Shown: positions 24,161 to 31,637 of the stretch, in pieces
Position numbering within the stretch: position 1 is the stretch's first letter
Layout of the letters: each line of letters starts with the position of its first letter
Assembly (NCBI GenBank): GCA_052143835.1
Contig: JBKQRV010000013.1
Coordinates: 1 to 35,227, forward strand
Reading direction: 5' to 3'
Length of the DNA: 35,227 bases
Source: DASPPM01 sp052143835
Lineage (GTDB): Bacteria > Pseudomonadota > Alphaproteobacteria > JACZXZ01
Notes under the pieces: generated by a model
Seen by the model: the letters and a program-made list of their open reading frames with translations, nothing else
Told to the model about the DNA's origin: nothing
The model's database searches: none
Position numbers and translations under genes: made by a program

Positions 24161-24700
24161 CTATGCCCGCATCCACGGCGGTGAGAGCTTGGCGATGCGC
24201 TTGAAGACGGGACAGCTCTCCCGGTGTGCCCCCTTGAGATAGCCGATCGACATCAGGAACTCGCCGGTGATCTCCCCGCCGGTGAAGACGAAGGTCTCTT
24301 TGAACAGCTTGACCCATTCGTCCTTCGGCAGCGGGTGATAGGCGGCGAGCCAAGCGGCGAACGAGCCGTGGCTCTCCCGCAAGCGCCGGATGCGCTTCGC
24401 GTTCTCGATCACGGCGGCGACCTTGAGGCGGTTGCGGATGATGCCCGGGTCGGCCAAGAGGCGCGTCTCTTGGCGCTTGCCGAAGCGGGCGACGCGGTCC
24501 ACCTCGAAGCCGTGGAAGGCGCGCCGGAAGCCCTCGCGCTTCTTGAGCATGGTGAGCCAATTGAGCCCGGCCTGGTTGATCTCCAGTGCCAAGCGCTCGA
24601 AGAGCTCGCGCTCGCCGGCAAGAGGAAAGCCGTACTCCTCGTCGTGGTAGGCGCCATGCCACTCGTGGCCTGGCGCAACGTCGCAGTAATGCGAGCCCAT
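24161..24700 (-). CDS. tag: DNA-3-methyladenine glycosylase I
   Basis: A 179-residue Tag-family base-excision enzyme that removes 3-methyladenine from alkylated DNA. The helix-hairpin-helix fold is recognised from AYHDEEYGFPL (17-27), FERLALEINQAGLNWLTMLKKREGFR (34-59), and PGIIRNRLKVAAVIENAK. The four zinc ligands are kept: Cys6, His19, His159 and Cys163, the last pair four residues apart as in E. coli (175 and 179). Glu40 matches the catalytic-site Glu38. The N-terminus is unlike the common RCxW form (YCDV here), and GQQAG is INQAG, so this is a divergent subgroup. It starts 1 bp after the DUF1467 stop and is the last gene of the birA-to-tag run. Confidence 0.9.
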   Translation of the reverse strand: MGSHYCDVAPGHEWHGAYHDEEYGFPLAGERELFERLALEINQAGLNWLTMLKKREGFRRAFHGFEVDRVARFGKRQETRLLADPGIIRNRLKVAAVIENAKRIRRLRESHGSFAAWLAAYHPLPKDEWVKLFKETFVFTGGEITGEFLMSIGYLKGAHRESCPVFKRIAKLSPPWMRA

Positions 24701-24701
24701 C

Positions 24702-24944
24702 TCAGCCGTTGCGGAACGAGATCAGGTTGGTGGATGCCAAGCCGTAGGCCATGCCCCAAAGCAGGATCGCGATCCCGGTCGTGACCAGCGCCTTGAGCCA
24801 CAACTTCGGCCGCGTCGGCGCGCTCGTCGCGTGACCCTTCTCGACCTGGCCTTGATCGGGAATGCGCACGCCCCAGGGCAAGACCATGAACAGCACCAGC
24901 CACCAGATGATGATGAAAGTGACGAGTCCCTCGAACCAGGTCAT
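24702..24944 (-). CDS. DUF1467 family membrane protein
   Basis: An 80-residue protein with two hydrophobic segments (about 6-25 and 52-72) joined by a hydrophilic loop. MTWFEGLVTFIIIWWLVLFM at the start and the VLPWGVR motif after it are typical of DUF1467, found in alphaproteobacteria next to methylmalonyl-CoA epimerase and proS. Its function is unknown; small size and topology suggest a helper of a larger membrane complex, but nothing in the sequence proves this. Its ribosome site AGGA overlaps the stop of mce (TAGGA), so translation is coupled. Confidence 0.87.
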   Translation of the reverse strand: MTWFEGLVTFIIIWWLVLFMVLPWGVRIPDQGQVEKGHATSAPTRPKLWLKALVTTGIAILLWGMAYGLASTNLISFRNG

Positions 24945-24955
24945 CGCCTGCGGTC

Positions 24956-25360
24956 CTAGACCTGCTCGAGCTCGACGAGCGTGCCGCAGAGGTCCTTCGG
25001 ATGGAGAAACAGCACCGGCTTGTCGTGCGCGCCGAGCCTGGGCTCGCCGTCGCCAAGCACGCGCAGTCCGCGGGCCTTGAGCCGATCGCGCGCCGCCAGG
25101 ATATCGTCCACCTCGTAGCAGACGTGGTGGATACCGCCTGCGGGATTGCGCGCCAAAAAGCCGGCGATCGGCGAGCTGTCGCCATAGGGATGGAGGAGCT
25201 CGATTTTGGCGTTGGCGAGCTCGACGAAGACGGTCGTCACCCCATGCGTCGGCATGTCAACGGGCGCCGAGACCTTGGCGCCGAGCGTATCGCGGTAAAG
25301 TGCCGCCGCCGCCGCGAGATCGGGCACCGCGATCGCCACATGGTTGAGCCTGCCGATCAT
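24956..25360 (-). CDS. mce: Methylmalonyl-CoA epimerase
   Basis: A 134-residue vicinal-oxygen-chelate protein that interconverts (R)- and (S)-methylmalonyl-CoA, linking propionate and odd-chain degradation to succinyl-CoA. RLNHVAIAVPDL (4-15, His7), GGIHHVCYEVDD (75-86, His79) and GTLVELEQV (126-134, Glu130) hold the metal ligands and base positions expected for the family; HPKDLCGTLVEL is characteristic. It shares the fold with gloA at the other end of the window but lacks the GloA glutathione-site pattern. No methylmalonyl-CoA mutase gene is in the window. It is 42 bp after rnj. Confidence 0.93.
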   Translation of the reverse strand: MIGRLNHVAIAVPDLAAAAALYRDTLGAKVSAPVDMPTHGVTTVFVELANAKIELLHPYGDSSPIAGFLARNPAGGIHHVCYEVDDILAARDRLKARGLRVLGDGEPRLGAHDKPVLFLHPKDLCGTLVELEQV

Positions 25361-25402
25361 GCTTTCTGTCCCAGCCTCGGATTTCGTGTCCGCCGGCGGC
25401 CA

Positions 25403-27100
25403 TTATACACGGACGAGATGCACGTCGATCGCCGGCTTCTTGCCGCGCGCCAGGCGAATGCTGCGCCGGATGGCCAGCCTGACGGCTTCCTTGAGCGCCT
25501 CGTCGTCCCCGCGCATGGCCTTGGGCAGGCCCTCGATCGCCGCCGCGATCGCCTCGCGCGCCCGGCTTGCGAGCTCGGCCGTGCCCTCGTCCCCGGCCAG
25601 GCCCGGGAGGGCGATCTGCGGGTCCGCAACCAGATCGCCATGGCCGTCGACCACCACGGTGGCAACGGCAGCGCCATGCCAAATCAGGCGTGTGCGGCCC
25701 TTCACCACCTCTCCTGCCGCGGGCACGAGCGTGGTGCCGTCAAGCGCCAGTCGCCCCGAAGGCGCCTGGCCGACGATCTCGGCAGGCCCCGGTGCTAGGC
25801 GCAGGATGTCGCCGTTCGTCACCACCACCGCCTCGCGCACCTGGCAACCGCGGGCGAAGCGGGCGTGCTCGATGAGATGGCGCGCCTCGCCGTGCACCGG
25901 GACGGCGATCTGCGGCCGCACCCAGGCATACATCTCGGCGAGCTCGTCGCGCGCCGGGTGGCCCGAGACGTGCACGAACTCCTCGTGCTCGGTGATGATG
26001 TCGACGCCGAGGCGCGCGAGCGCGCTCTGCAGGCGGAAGATCGAGCGCTCGTTGCCGGGGATGATGCGCGAGGAGAAGATGGCCACGTCTCCCGCCTCGA
26101 GCGCCACGTGGGAATGCTCTCCCGCGACCACGCGCGAAAGTGCCGAGCGCGGCTCGCCCTGGCTTCCCGTCATGGCCAGCACCACTTTGTCGCGCGGCAG
26201 GTACGCCGCCTCGGCGTCGCCGAGGAAGCGCGGAATCGAGCGCAAATAGCCGTTTTCGAGCGCCGCCTCGTAGAAGCGCCAGAGCGAGCGGCCCACCAGC
26301 GCCGCCTGCCGGCCGTTCGCCTCGGCGACTTTGGCGATCGTCTCGAGGCGCGCCACGTTCGAGGCGAAGCAGGCGATGACGACACGCTGCTCGGCGCGCG
26401 CCACAAGGCGCGAGAGACTCTTGCGCAGCTCGGCTTCCGAGCCCGACACGCCGCTGCGCAGCACGTTCGTCGAGTCGCAGACCATGGCGAGCACGCCTTC
26501 CTCGCCCACCCGCCTGAGCGCGTCTGAGTCCGTCACCGGACCGACGAGCGGATCGGGGTCGATCTTCCAATCCCCGGTATGGAGAACGGTGCCGAGCGGG
26601 GTGCGGATGGCAAGCGCGTTCGGCTCGGGGATCGAGTGAGTGAGCGTGATCATCTCGAATTCGAACGGGCCGAGCGCGAAGCGGCCCGAGAGCGGCACCA
26701 CCGTGATCGCCGCCTCGCCCGCGAGGCCCGCCTCCTCGAGCTTCCGCCTGAGAATGGAGGCGGTGAACGGGGTGGCGTAGATCGGGCAGCGCAAGAGCGG
26801 CCAGAGATACTGGACGGCGCCGATGTGGTCCTCGTGGGCGTGGGTGAGCACGATGCCGAGCAGGCGCTCGCGCCGTTCGACGATGAACGCGGGGTCGGGC
26901 ATCACCACCTCGATCCCCGGCAGGCGCTCGTCCGCGAAGGTGATGCCGAGATCGACGATCACCCAGTCGTCCGCGAAGCCGTAAAGATTGAGGTTCATGC
27001 CGATCTCGCCCGCCCCGCCGAGCGGGACGAAGACGAGCTCGCGCAATGCAGCACTCGCGCGCACGGCGGAGCCGGCTCCGGCGGCATCGGGTGCGGCCAT
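25403..27100 (-). CDS. rnj: Ribonuclease J
   Basis: A 565-residue metallo-beta-lactamase/beta-CASP ribonuclease that acts as a 5'-3' exonuclease and endonuclease in RNA decay and rRNA maturation. FVPLGGAGEIGMNLNLYGF (24-42) begins the catalytic domain. The zinc motif HAHEDH is near residue 87, HTGDWKIDPDP near 175, the beta-CASP domain follows with TGSQGEP and SSRIIPGNE, then VHVSGHPARDEL and VPVHGE near 390. The C-terminal domain (about 460-565) ends basic. ATG at 27100 overlaps the coaX stop by 1 nt (TGATG). The frame stays open through coaX, but that part is not homologous. Confidence 0.95.
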   Translation of the reverse strand: MAAPDAAGAGSAVRASAALRELVFVPLGGAGEIGMNLNLYGFADDWVIVDLGITFADERLPGIEVVMPDPAFIVERRERLLGIVLTHAHEDHIGAVQYLWPLLRCPIYATPFTASILRRKLEEAGLAGEAAITVVPLSGRFALGPFEFEMITLTHSIPEPNALAIRTPLGTVLHTGDWKIDPDPLVGPVTDSDALRRVGEEGVLAMVCDSTNVLRSGVSGSEAELRKSLSRLVARAEQRVVIACFASNVARLETIAKVAEANGRQAALVGRSLWRFYEAALENGYLRSIPRFLGDAEAAYLPRDKVVLAMTGSQGEPRSALSRVVAGEHSHVALEAGDVAIFSSRIIPGNERSIFRLQSALARLGVDIITEHEEFVHVSGHPARDELAEMYAWVRPQIAVPVHGEARHLIEHARFARGCQVREAVVVTNGDILRLAPGPAEIVGQAPSGRLALDGTTLVPAAGEVVKGRTRLIWHGAAVATVVVDGHGDLVADPQIALPGLAGDEGTAELASRAREAIAAAIEGLPKAMRGDDEALKEAVRLAIRRSIRLARGKKPAIDVHLVRV

Positions 27101-27873
27101 CACTTTCCCTTGTTGCGCCGATGGATCAGCCAGAGGCCCCACAGCGTAAGCGTGGGATCGACGGTCTCGATCACTGGGCTCGCCCCTTCGAAGAGGGGGG
27201 CCAAGCCGCCGGTCGCCACTACCCCCATCGGCTCGCCCCATTCCGCGCGAATGCGCGCGACGAGGCCCTCGATCAATCCCACATAGCCCCAGAAGATGCC
27301 GGACTGCATCATCGGAATGGTGGCCTTGCCGATCACGCGCTCGATGCGCCGGATGCGCACGCTCGGCAGCTTGGCGGCGGCCATATGGAGCGCATGAAGC
27401 GAAAGATTGATGCCGGGCGCGATCACGCCGCCGCAGTAGTTGCCGTCGCGATCGACGACATCGAAGGTCGTCGCCGTGCCGAAATCGACGACGATGAGCG
27501 GCAGCTTGTGCCGATCGGCTGCGGCGACCGTGTTGAGGATACGGTCGGCACCCACCTCCTCGGGGCGCTCCACCAGCGCCTGACAGCCGAGGGAGACCCC
27601 CGGCTCTCCCACCACGAGCGGCGTGCTCTTGAAATAGTGGGTCGAGAGGCGGACGAGGTTGAAGTCCGCCTCCGGCACCACGCTCGCGATGATCACGGCG
27701 TCGATTTCCGCGCGCGCGATCCCGCCGAGCCCCATGAGCTGATCGAGCCAGACGACGTACTCGTCGGCGGTGCGCTTGAGATCGGTCGACGCGCGCCATA
27801 CGCCGCGCATCTCGCCCTCGCGCCATACCGAGAATACCGTGTTCGTGTTGTTGCAATTGATCGCGAGCAGCAT
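27100..27873 (-). CDS. coaX: Type III pantothenate kinase
   Basis: A 257-residue kinase of the ASKHA fold that phosphorylates pantothenate, the first step of coenzyme A synthesis. Type III enzymes are not inhibited by CoA. GADRILNTVAA holds the catalytic aspartate, and VVDFGTATTFDVVD with GGVIAPGINLSL forms the second phosphate-binding region. VVATGGLAPLF is the adenosine motif. The first motif reads AINCNNTNTVF: an Asn stands at residue 6, where a conserved Asp (DxGNT/S) is common. ATG at 27873 has GAGG upstream and follows birA by 8 bp. The birA-coaX-rnj order is typical of alphaproteobacteria. Confidence 0.94.
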   Translation of the reverse strand: MLLAINCNNTNTVFSVWREGEMRGVWRASTDLKRTADEYVVWLDQLMGLGGIARAEIDAVIIASVVPEADFNLVRLSTHYFKSTPLVVGEPGVSLGCQALVERPEEVGADRILNTVAAADRHKLPLIVVDFGTATTFDVVDRDGNYCGGVIAPGINLSLHALHMAAAKLPSVRIRRIERVIGKATIPMMQSGIFWGYVGLIEGLVARIRAEWGEPMGVVATGGLAPLFEGASPVIETVDPTLTLWGLWLIHRRNKGK

Positions 27874-27881
27874 GCCGCACC

Positions 27882-28649
27882 TCACGTGCGCACGGAAGCT
27901 TCCATCACGTCGCCGGCGCTCAAGCACCGGTGCCTGCCATCTTCAAGTGCCAAAAGGAGCGCTCCCGAGGCGTCGAGACCCTCGAACAGGCCGGCGAGGG
28001 TCTCGTCCTCGAGACGCACTTCGATCACCTCGCCCCTCTTCCAGGCGCGCGCCAGCCAGGCCTCGCGCGCCGGCCCAAAGCCCTCCTCGCGCCAGATGTG
28101 CAGCCAGCGCCGCAAGGAGCGGCTCACCGCCTCCAGCACGGTCTCGAGCTCGAGCTTGGCACCCGCCTCGCGCTCGAGGCAAGTTGCCCGAAAGGGCGTG
28201 TTGTCCGGACAGCTCTCGATATTGATGCCGATGCCGATGATGACCCAAGCGAGCCAGTCGGGGCCTTGAGCGCCGGATTCGAGGAGAATCCCCCCGACCT
28301 TGCCGCCCCCCACCAGCACGTCGTTCGGCCATTTGAAGCGTACTTCGGTGAGCGGCGGCATGAACGCGCCCAGCGCATCGCCCAAGGCCACGGCCGCGAC
28401 CATGCCGAGGCATGCCGCCTCCGCGGGCGTGACATGAGGACGCAGCACCAGGGAGAGGTAGAGATTGCCGCGCGGCGAGCGCCACTTCCTGCCGCGCCGG
28501 CCGCGCCCGGCGGTCTGCTCCCGCGCCCACACGAGCGTGCCCTCCTCCGCCCCCTCCTCGGCGAGCCGCCTGGCCTCCTCGTTCGTGCTGCCGCAGCGCT
28601 CGAGCGCGATCAGGCGAAAGCCGGGCGGCAGCCGTGGCGGACGGCTCAT
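27882..28649 (-). CDS. birA: Biotin--[acetyl-CoA-carboxylase] ligase
   Basis: A 255-residue biotin protein ligase that activates biotin with ATP and attaches it to the carboxylase carrier protein. The biotin/ATP motif GRGRRGRKW (about 48-56) and KWPNDVLV (near 105-112) are clear, as is GIGINIES. There is no N-terminal helix-turn-helix, so unlike E. coli BirA it cannot repress bio genes; this is the normal alphaproteobacterial form. The C-terminal SH3-like domain (GEVIEVRLEDETLAGLFEGLDASGAL... region, about 200-245) is present. ATG overlaps the nuoN stop by 4 bp. Confidence 0.93.
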   Translation of the reverse strand: MSRPPRLPPGFRLIALERCGSTNEEARRLAEEGAEEGTLVWAREQTAGRGRRGRKWRSPRGNLYLSLVLRPHVTPAEAACLGMVAAVALGDALGAFMPPLTEVRFKWPNDVLVGGGKVGGILLESGAQGPDWLAWVIIGIGINIESCPDNTPFRATCLEREAGAKLELETVLEAVSRSLRRWLHIWREEGFGPAREAWLARAWKRGEVIEVRLEDETLAGLFEGLDASGALLLALEDGRHRCLSAGDVMEASVRT

Positions 28650-30094
28650 CCCGGGAAGAGCGCCGCCGCGGCGATCTTGGCGCCTGTAAGGATCGGGGCC
28701 GGATAGACGAAGAAGAGCAGCGTGAAGAGTCCGGTCAAGGTCAGCACGGCCGACATGGAGCCGGCGATCGGCCGCTCGAAGGCGATTGCCGGCTCGTCGA
28801 AATACATGATCTTGACGATACGCACGTAATAGTAGGCGCCCACCACGCTGGTCAGCACGCCGATGACCGCGAGCGTATAGAGCCCCGCCTCGATCGCGGC
28901 GAGGAACACGTAGAGCTTGCCGAAGAAGCCGGCGAGTGGGGGAATGCCCGCGAGCGAGAAGAGAAATACCGCGAAGACCGCGGCCAAGAGCGGCTGCGTC
29001 CTGGCGAGGCCGGCGAGGTCGCCGATGCCCTCGACGAAGCGCCCCTTCTCGCGCATGCAGAGGATGCAGCCGAACGCGCCCACCACCATGACGACGTAGA
29101 TCGCCATGTAGATCATCACGCCGCGCACGCCCGCCTCCGTGCCGGCGGCCAATCCCACCAGCGCATAGCCGATATTGGCGATCGAGCTATAGGCCATCAG
29201 CCTCTTGATGTTGCGCTGATTGATGGCGGCATAGGCGCCCAGCACCATCGACGCGATCGAGATGGCGATGATGATCTGCTGCCACTGGGCCACGAGGTGA
29301 CCGAACGGCCCGATCAGCACGCGCACGAAGAGCGCCGTGGCCGCGACCTTGGGTGCCGCGGCGAAGAAGGCGGTCACGGGCGTGGGCGCTCCCTCATAGA
29401 CGTCGGGCGTCCACATGTGAAAGGGCACCGCCGAGACCTTGAAGGCGAGTGCGGCCGCCACGAAGGCGATGCCGATGACGACGCCGACGGAGGGCGCGGT
29501 GCCGCCTGCGAACATGGCCGCGAGGGCGGAGAAGCGCGTAGTGCCCGCGAAGCCGTAGATGAACGAGGCGCCGTAGAGGTAGAGCCCCGAGCTCAAGGCG
29601 CCGAGCACGAAATATTTGAGCCCCGCCTCGGTCGAGCGCAGCGAATCGCGCTGGAAGGCGGCCGTCACGTAAAGTGCCAGGCTCTGGAGCTCGAGGCCCA
29701 GGTAGAGCGCGATGAGGTCGTTCGCCGACACCATCATGAGCATGCCCAAGGTGGCGAAGACGAACAGCACCGGATATTCGAAGCGCGCCATCTTCTCGTG
29801 CTCGTTATAGCCGAGCGAGAGGACGAGGGAGAGCGCCGAGCCCGCGAGTACCAAGAGCTTCATGAAGGCGCCGAAGCGGTCGTTCACGAAGAGCTCCGCG
29901 AACGCCGTCGTCGGCTTGACCGGGGTCACGCCGACGACGAGTGCCGCCGCCACGACGAAGGCGAGCGCCGCGAGCGAGGAGAGCGTGCGCGTGATGCCAT
30001 CGCCTTTGAAGACGCCCAGCATGAGGAGCGCCATGCCGACGATGGCGAGCCAGAGCTCCGGAAGCACGAGCTGAAGATTGGCGAGGTAGCTCAA
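28646..30094 (-). CDS. nuoN: NADH-quinone oxidoreductase subunit N
   Basis: A 482-residue antiporter-like membrane subunit of complex I with about 14 membrane helices. Glu135 (LYLGLELQSLAL) and Lys219 (LAFKVSAVPFHMWTPDVYEGAP) are the proton-channel residues. No ATG fits the start: TTG at 30094 is chosen because AGGGAG lies about 9 nt upstream, the product has the standard length, and the first helix (YLANLQLVLPELWLAIVGM) is whole. The next Met would cut that helix. The start is 13 bp after nuoM. The stop overlaps birA by 4 bp, so birA, coaX and rnj may share the nuo transcript. Confidence 0.94.
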   Translation of the reverse strand: MSYLANLQLVLPELWLAIVGMALLMLGVFKGDGITRTLSSLAALAFVVAAALVVGVTPVKPTTAFAELFVNDRFGAFMKLLVLAGSALSLVLSLGYNEHEKMARFEYPVLFVFATLGMLMMVSANDLIALYLGLELQSLALYVTAAFQRDSLRSTEAGLKYFVLGALSSGLYLYGASFIYGFAGTTRFSALAAMFAGGTAPSVGVVIGIAFVAAALAFKVSAVPFHMWTPDVYEGAPTPVTAFFAAAPKVAATALFVRVLIGPFGHLVAQWQQIIIAISIASMVLGAYAAINQRNIKRLMAYSSIANIGYALVGLAAGTEAGVRGVMIYMAIYVVMVVGAFGCILCMREKGRFVEGIGDLAGLARTQPLLAAVFAVFLFSLAGIPPLAGFFGKLYVFLAAIEAGLYTLAVIGVLTSVVGAYYYVRIVKIMYFDEPAIAFERPIAGSMSAVLTLTGLFTLLFFVYPAPILTGAKIAAAALFPG

Positions 30095-30107
30095 GGGCCG
30101 GCTCTCC

Positions 30108-31634
30108 CTAGCGCGGAAGCGCTGCAAGGATGGGGTGCGCGCCGTCCGCGGCGGCGACGGCGGCGCTGTATTGGCCGAGCACATGGTCGATCGAGGCATG
30201 CATCGGGGCGAGGAAGGACACCGGGTAGACGCCCATCCACAGCACCACGGCCACGAGCGGAGCGAAGACCGCCACCTCGCGCGGCGAGAGATCGAGGATC
30301 GCCATGAGTTCGGGCTTGGTGAGCTCGCCGAAGATGACCCGGCGATAGAGCCAAAGCATGTAGGCGACGCCGAGGATCATGCCGGTGGTCCCCAGGGCCG
30401 CGACCCAGGTGTTGACGCGGAAGACGCCGAGGAGGCTCAAGAACTCGCCCACGAAGCCGCTCGTCCCGGGCAGCCCGACCGAGGCGAGCATGAAGAGCAT
30501 GAAGACGGCCGCATAGACCGGCATGCGGTGGACGAGCCCGCCGTAGGTCGCGATGAGCCGGCTGTGCATGCGGTCGTAGACCACGCCGACGCAGAGGAAG
30601 AGCGCCGCCGAGACGACGCCGTGGCTCAGCATCTGGATCATGGCGCCCTCGACCGCCTGCGTCGTCGCCGCGAAGATGCCCATGGTCACGATGCCCATGT
30701 GCGCGACCGAGGAGTAGGCAATGAGCTTCTTCATGTCCTCCTGCGCCAACGCCACGAACGAGGTGTAGATCACGGCGACGACGCTGAGGGTGTAGATGAA
30801 GGGCGCGAAGTGGAGCGAGGCCTCGGGCAGCATGGGCAGCGAGAAACGCAGGAAGCCGTAGCCGCCCATCTTCAGAAGCACGGCCGCGAGCATGACCGAT
30901 CCCGCCGTCGGCGCCTCCACGTGAGCGTCCGGCAGCCAAGTATGCACCGGCCACATCGGCACCTTGACGGCGAAGGAGGCGAAGAAGGCGAGCCAGAGCC
31001 AGGTCTGCATCTCGCGCGGGAAATGATAGGCAAGTGCCGCCGGGATATCGGTCGAGCCGGTCTGGAAATAGACCGCGAGGACCGCGAGCAGCATGAGCAC
31101 GGAGCCGAGCAGCGTGTAGAGGAAGAACTTGAAGGCCGCATACACCCGGCGCGGACCGCCCCACACGCCGATGATGAGGAACATCGGCAGCAGGACGCCC
31201 TCGTAGAACATGTAGAACACCACGAAGTCGAGGGCGCAGAACATCCCGACCATGAGCGTCTCGAGCACGAGGAACGCGATCATGTATTCCTTGACGCGGA
31301 CCTTGATCGCTTCCCAGCTCGCCAGCACGCAGATGGGGGTCAGAAGGGTCGAGAGCAGCACGAAGAAGAGCGAAATGCCGTCGATCCCCATGCGGTAATA
31401 GATGTTGAAGCTCGGAATCCACGCCGCCTGCTCGACGAACTGGAACTCGTGCGTCGTCGGATCGAACTCGAGCCAGAGATAGAGCGACAGAACGAAGGTG
31501 ATGAGCGAGGTCCAAAGGGCCGTCCAGCGCGCGTTCCGCGCCACGGCCTCGGGCTCGCCGCGCACGAAGAAGATGAGCACCGCCCCGAGCGTGGGCAGGA
31601 ACGTGACCGTCGAGAGAATGGGGAGCTCGCCCAT
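30108..31634 (-). CDS. nuoM: NADH-quinone oxidoreductase subunit M
   Basis: A 508-residue antiporter-like subunit of complex I with about 14 membrane helices. Glu145 (FYMFYEGVLLPMFLIIG) and Lys224 (FAVKVPMWPVHTWLPDAHVEAPTAGS) are the key proton-pumping residues. KKLIAYSSVAHMG holds the conserved central lysine region. ATG at 31634 begins 3 bp after the nuoL stop. A very long open frame on the same strand in another phase covers this gene and nuoL; it is a GC-rich shadow. Confidence 0.96.
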   Translation of the reverse strand: MGELPILSTVTFLPTLGAVLIFFVRGEPEAVARNARWTALWTSLITFVLSLYLWLEFDPTTHEFQFVEQAAWIPSFNIYYRMGIDGISLFFVLLSTLLTPICVLASWEAIKVRVKEYMIAFLVLETLMVGMFCALDFVVFYMFYEGVLLPMFLIIGVWGGPRRVYAAFKFFLYTLLGSVLMLLAVLAVYFQTGSTDIPAALAYHFPREMQTWLWLAFFASFAVKVPMWPVHTWLPDAHVEAPTAGSVMLAAVLLKMGGYGFLRFSLPMLPEASLHFAPFIYTLSVVAVIYTSFVALAQEDMKKLIAYSSVAHMGIVTMGIFAATTQAVEGAMIQMLSHGVVSAALFLCVGVVYDRMHSRLIATYGGLVHRMPVYAAVFMLFMLASVGLPGTSGFVGEFLSLLGVFRVNTWVAALGTTGMILGVAYMLWLYRRVIFGELTKPELMAILDLSPREVAVFAPLVAVVLWMGVYPVSFLAPMHASIDHVLGQYSAAVAAADGAHPILAALPR

Positions 31635-31637
31635 ATC

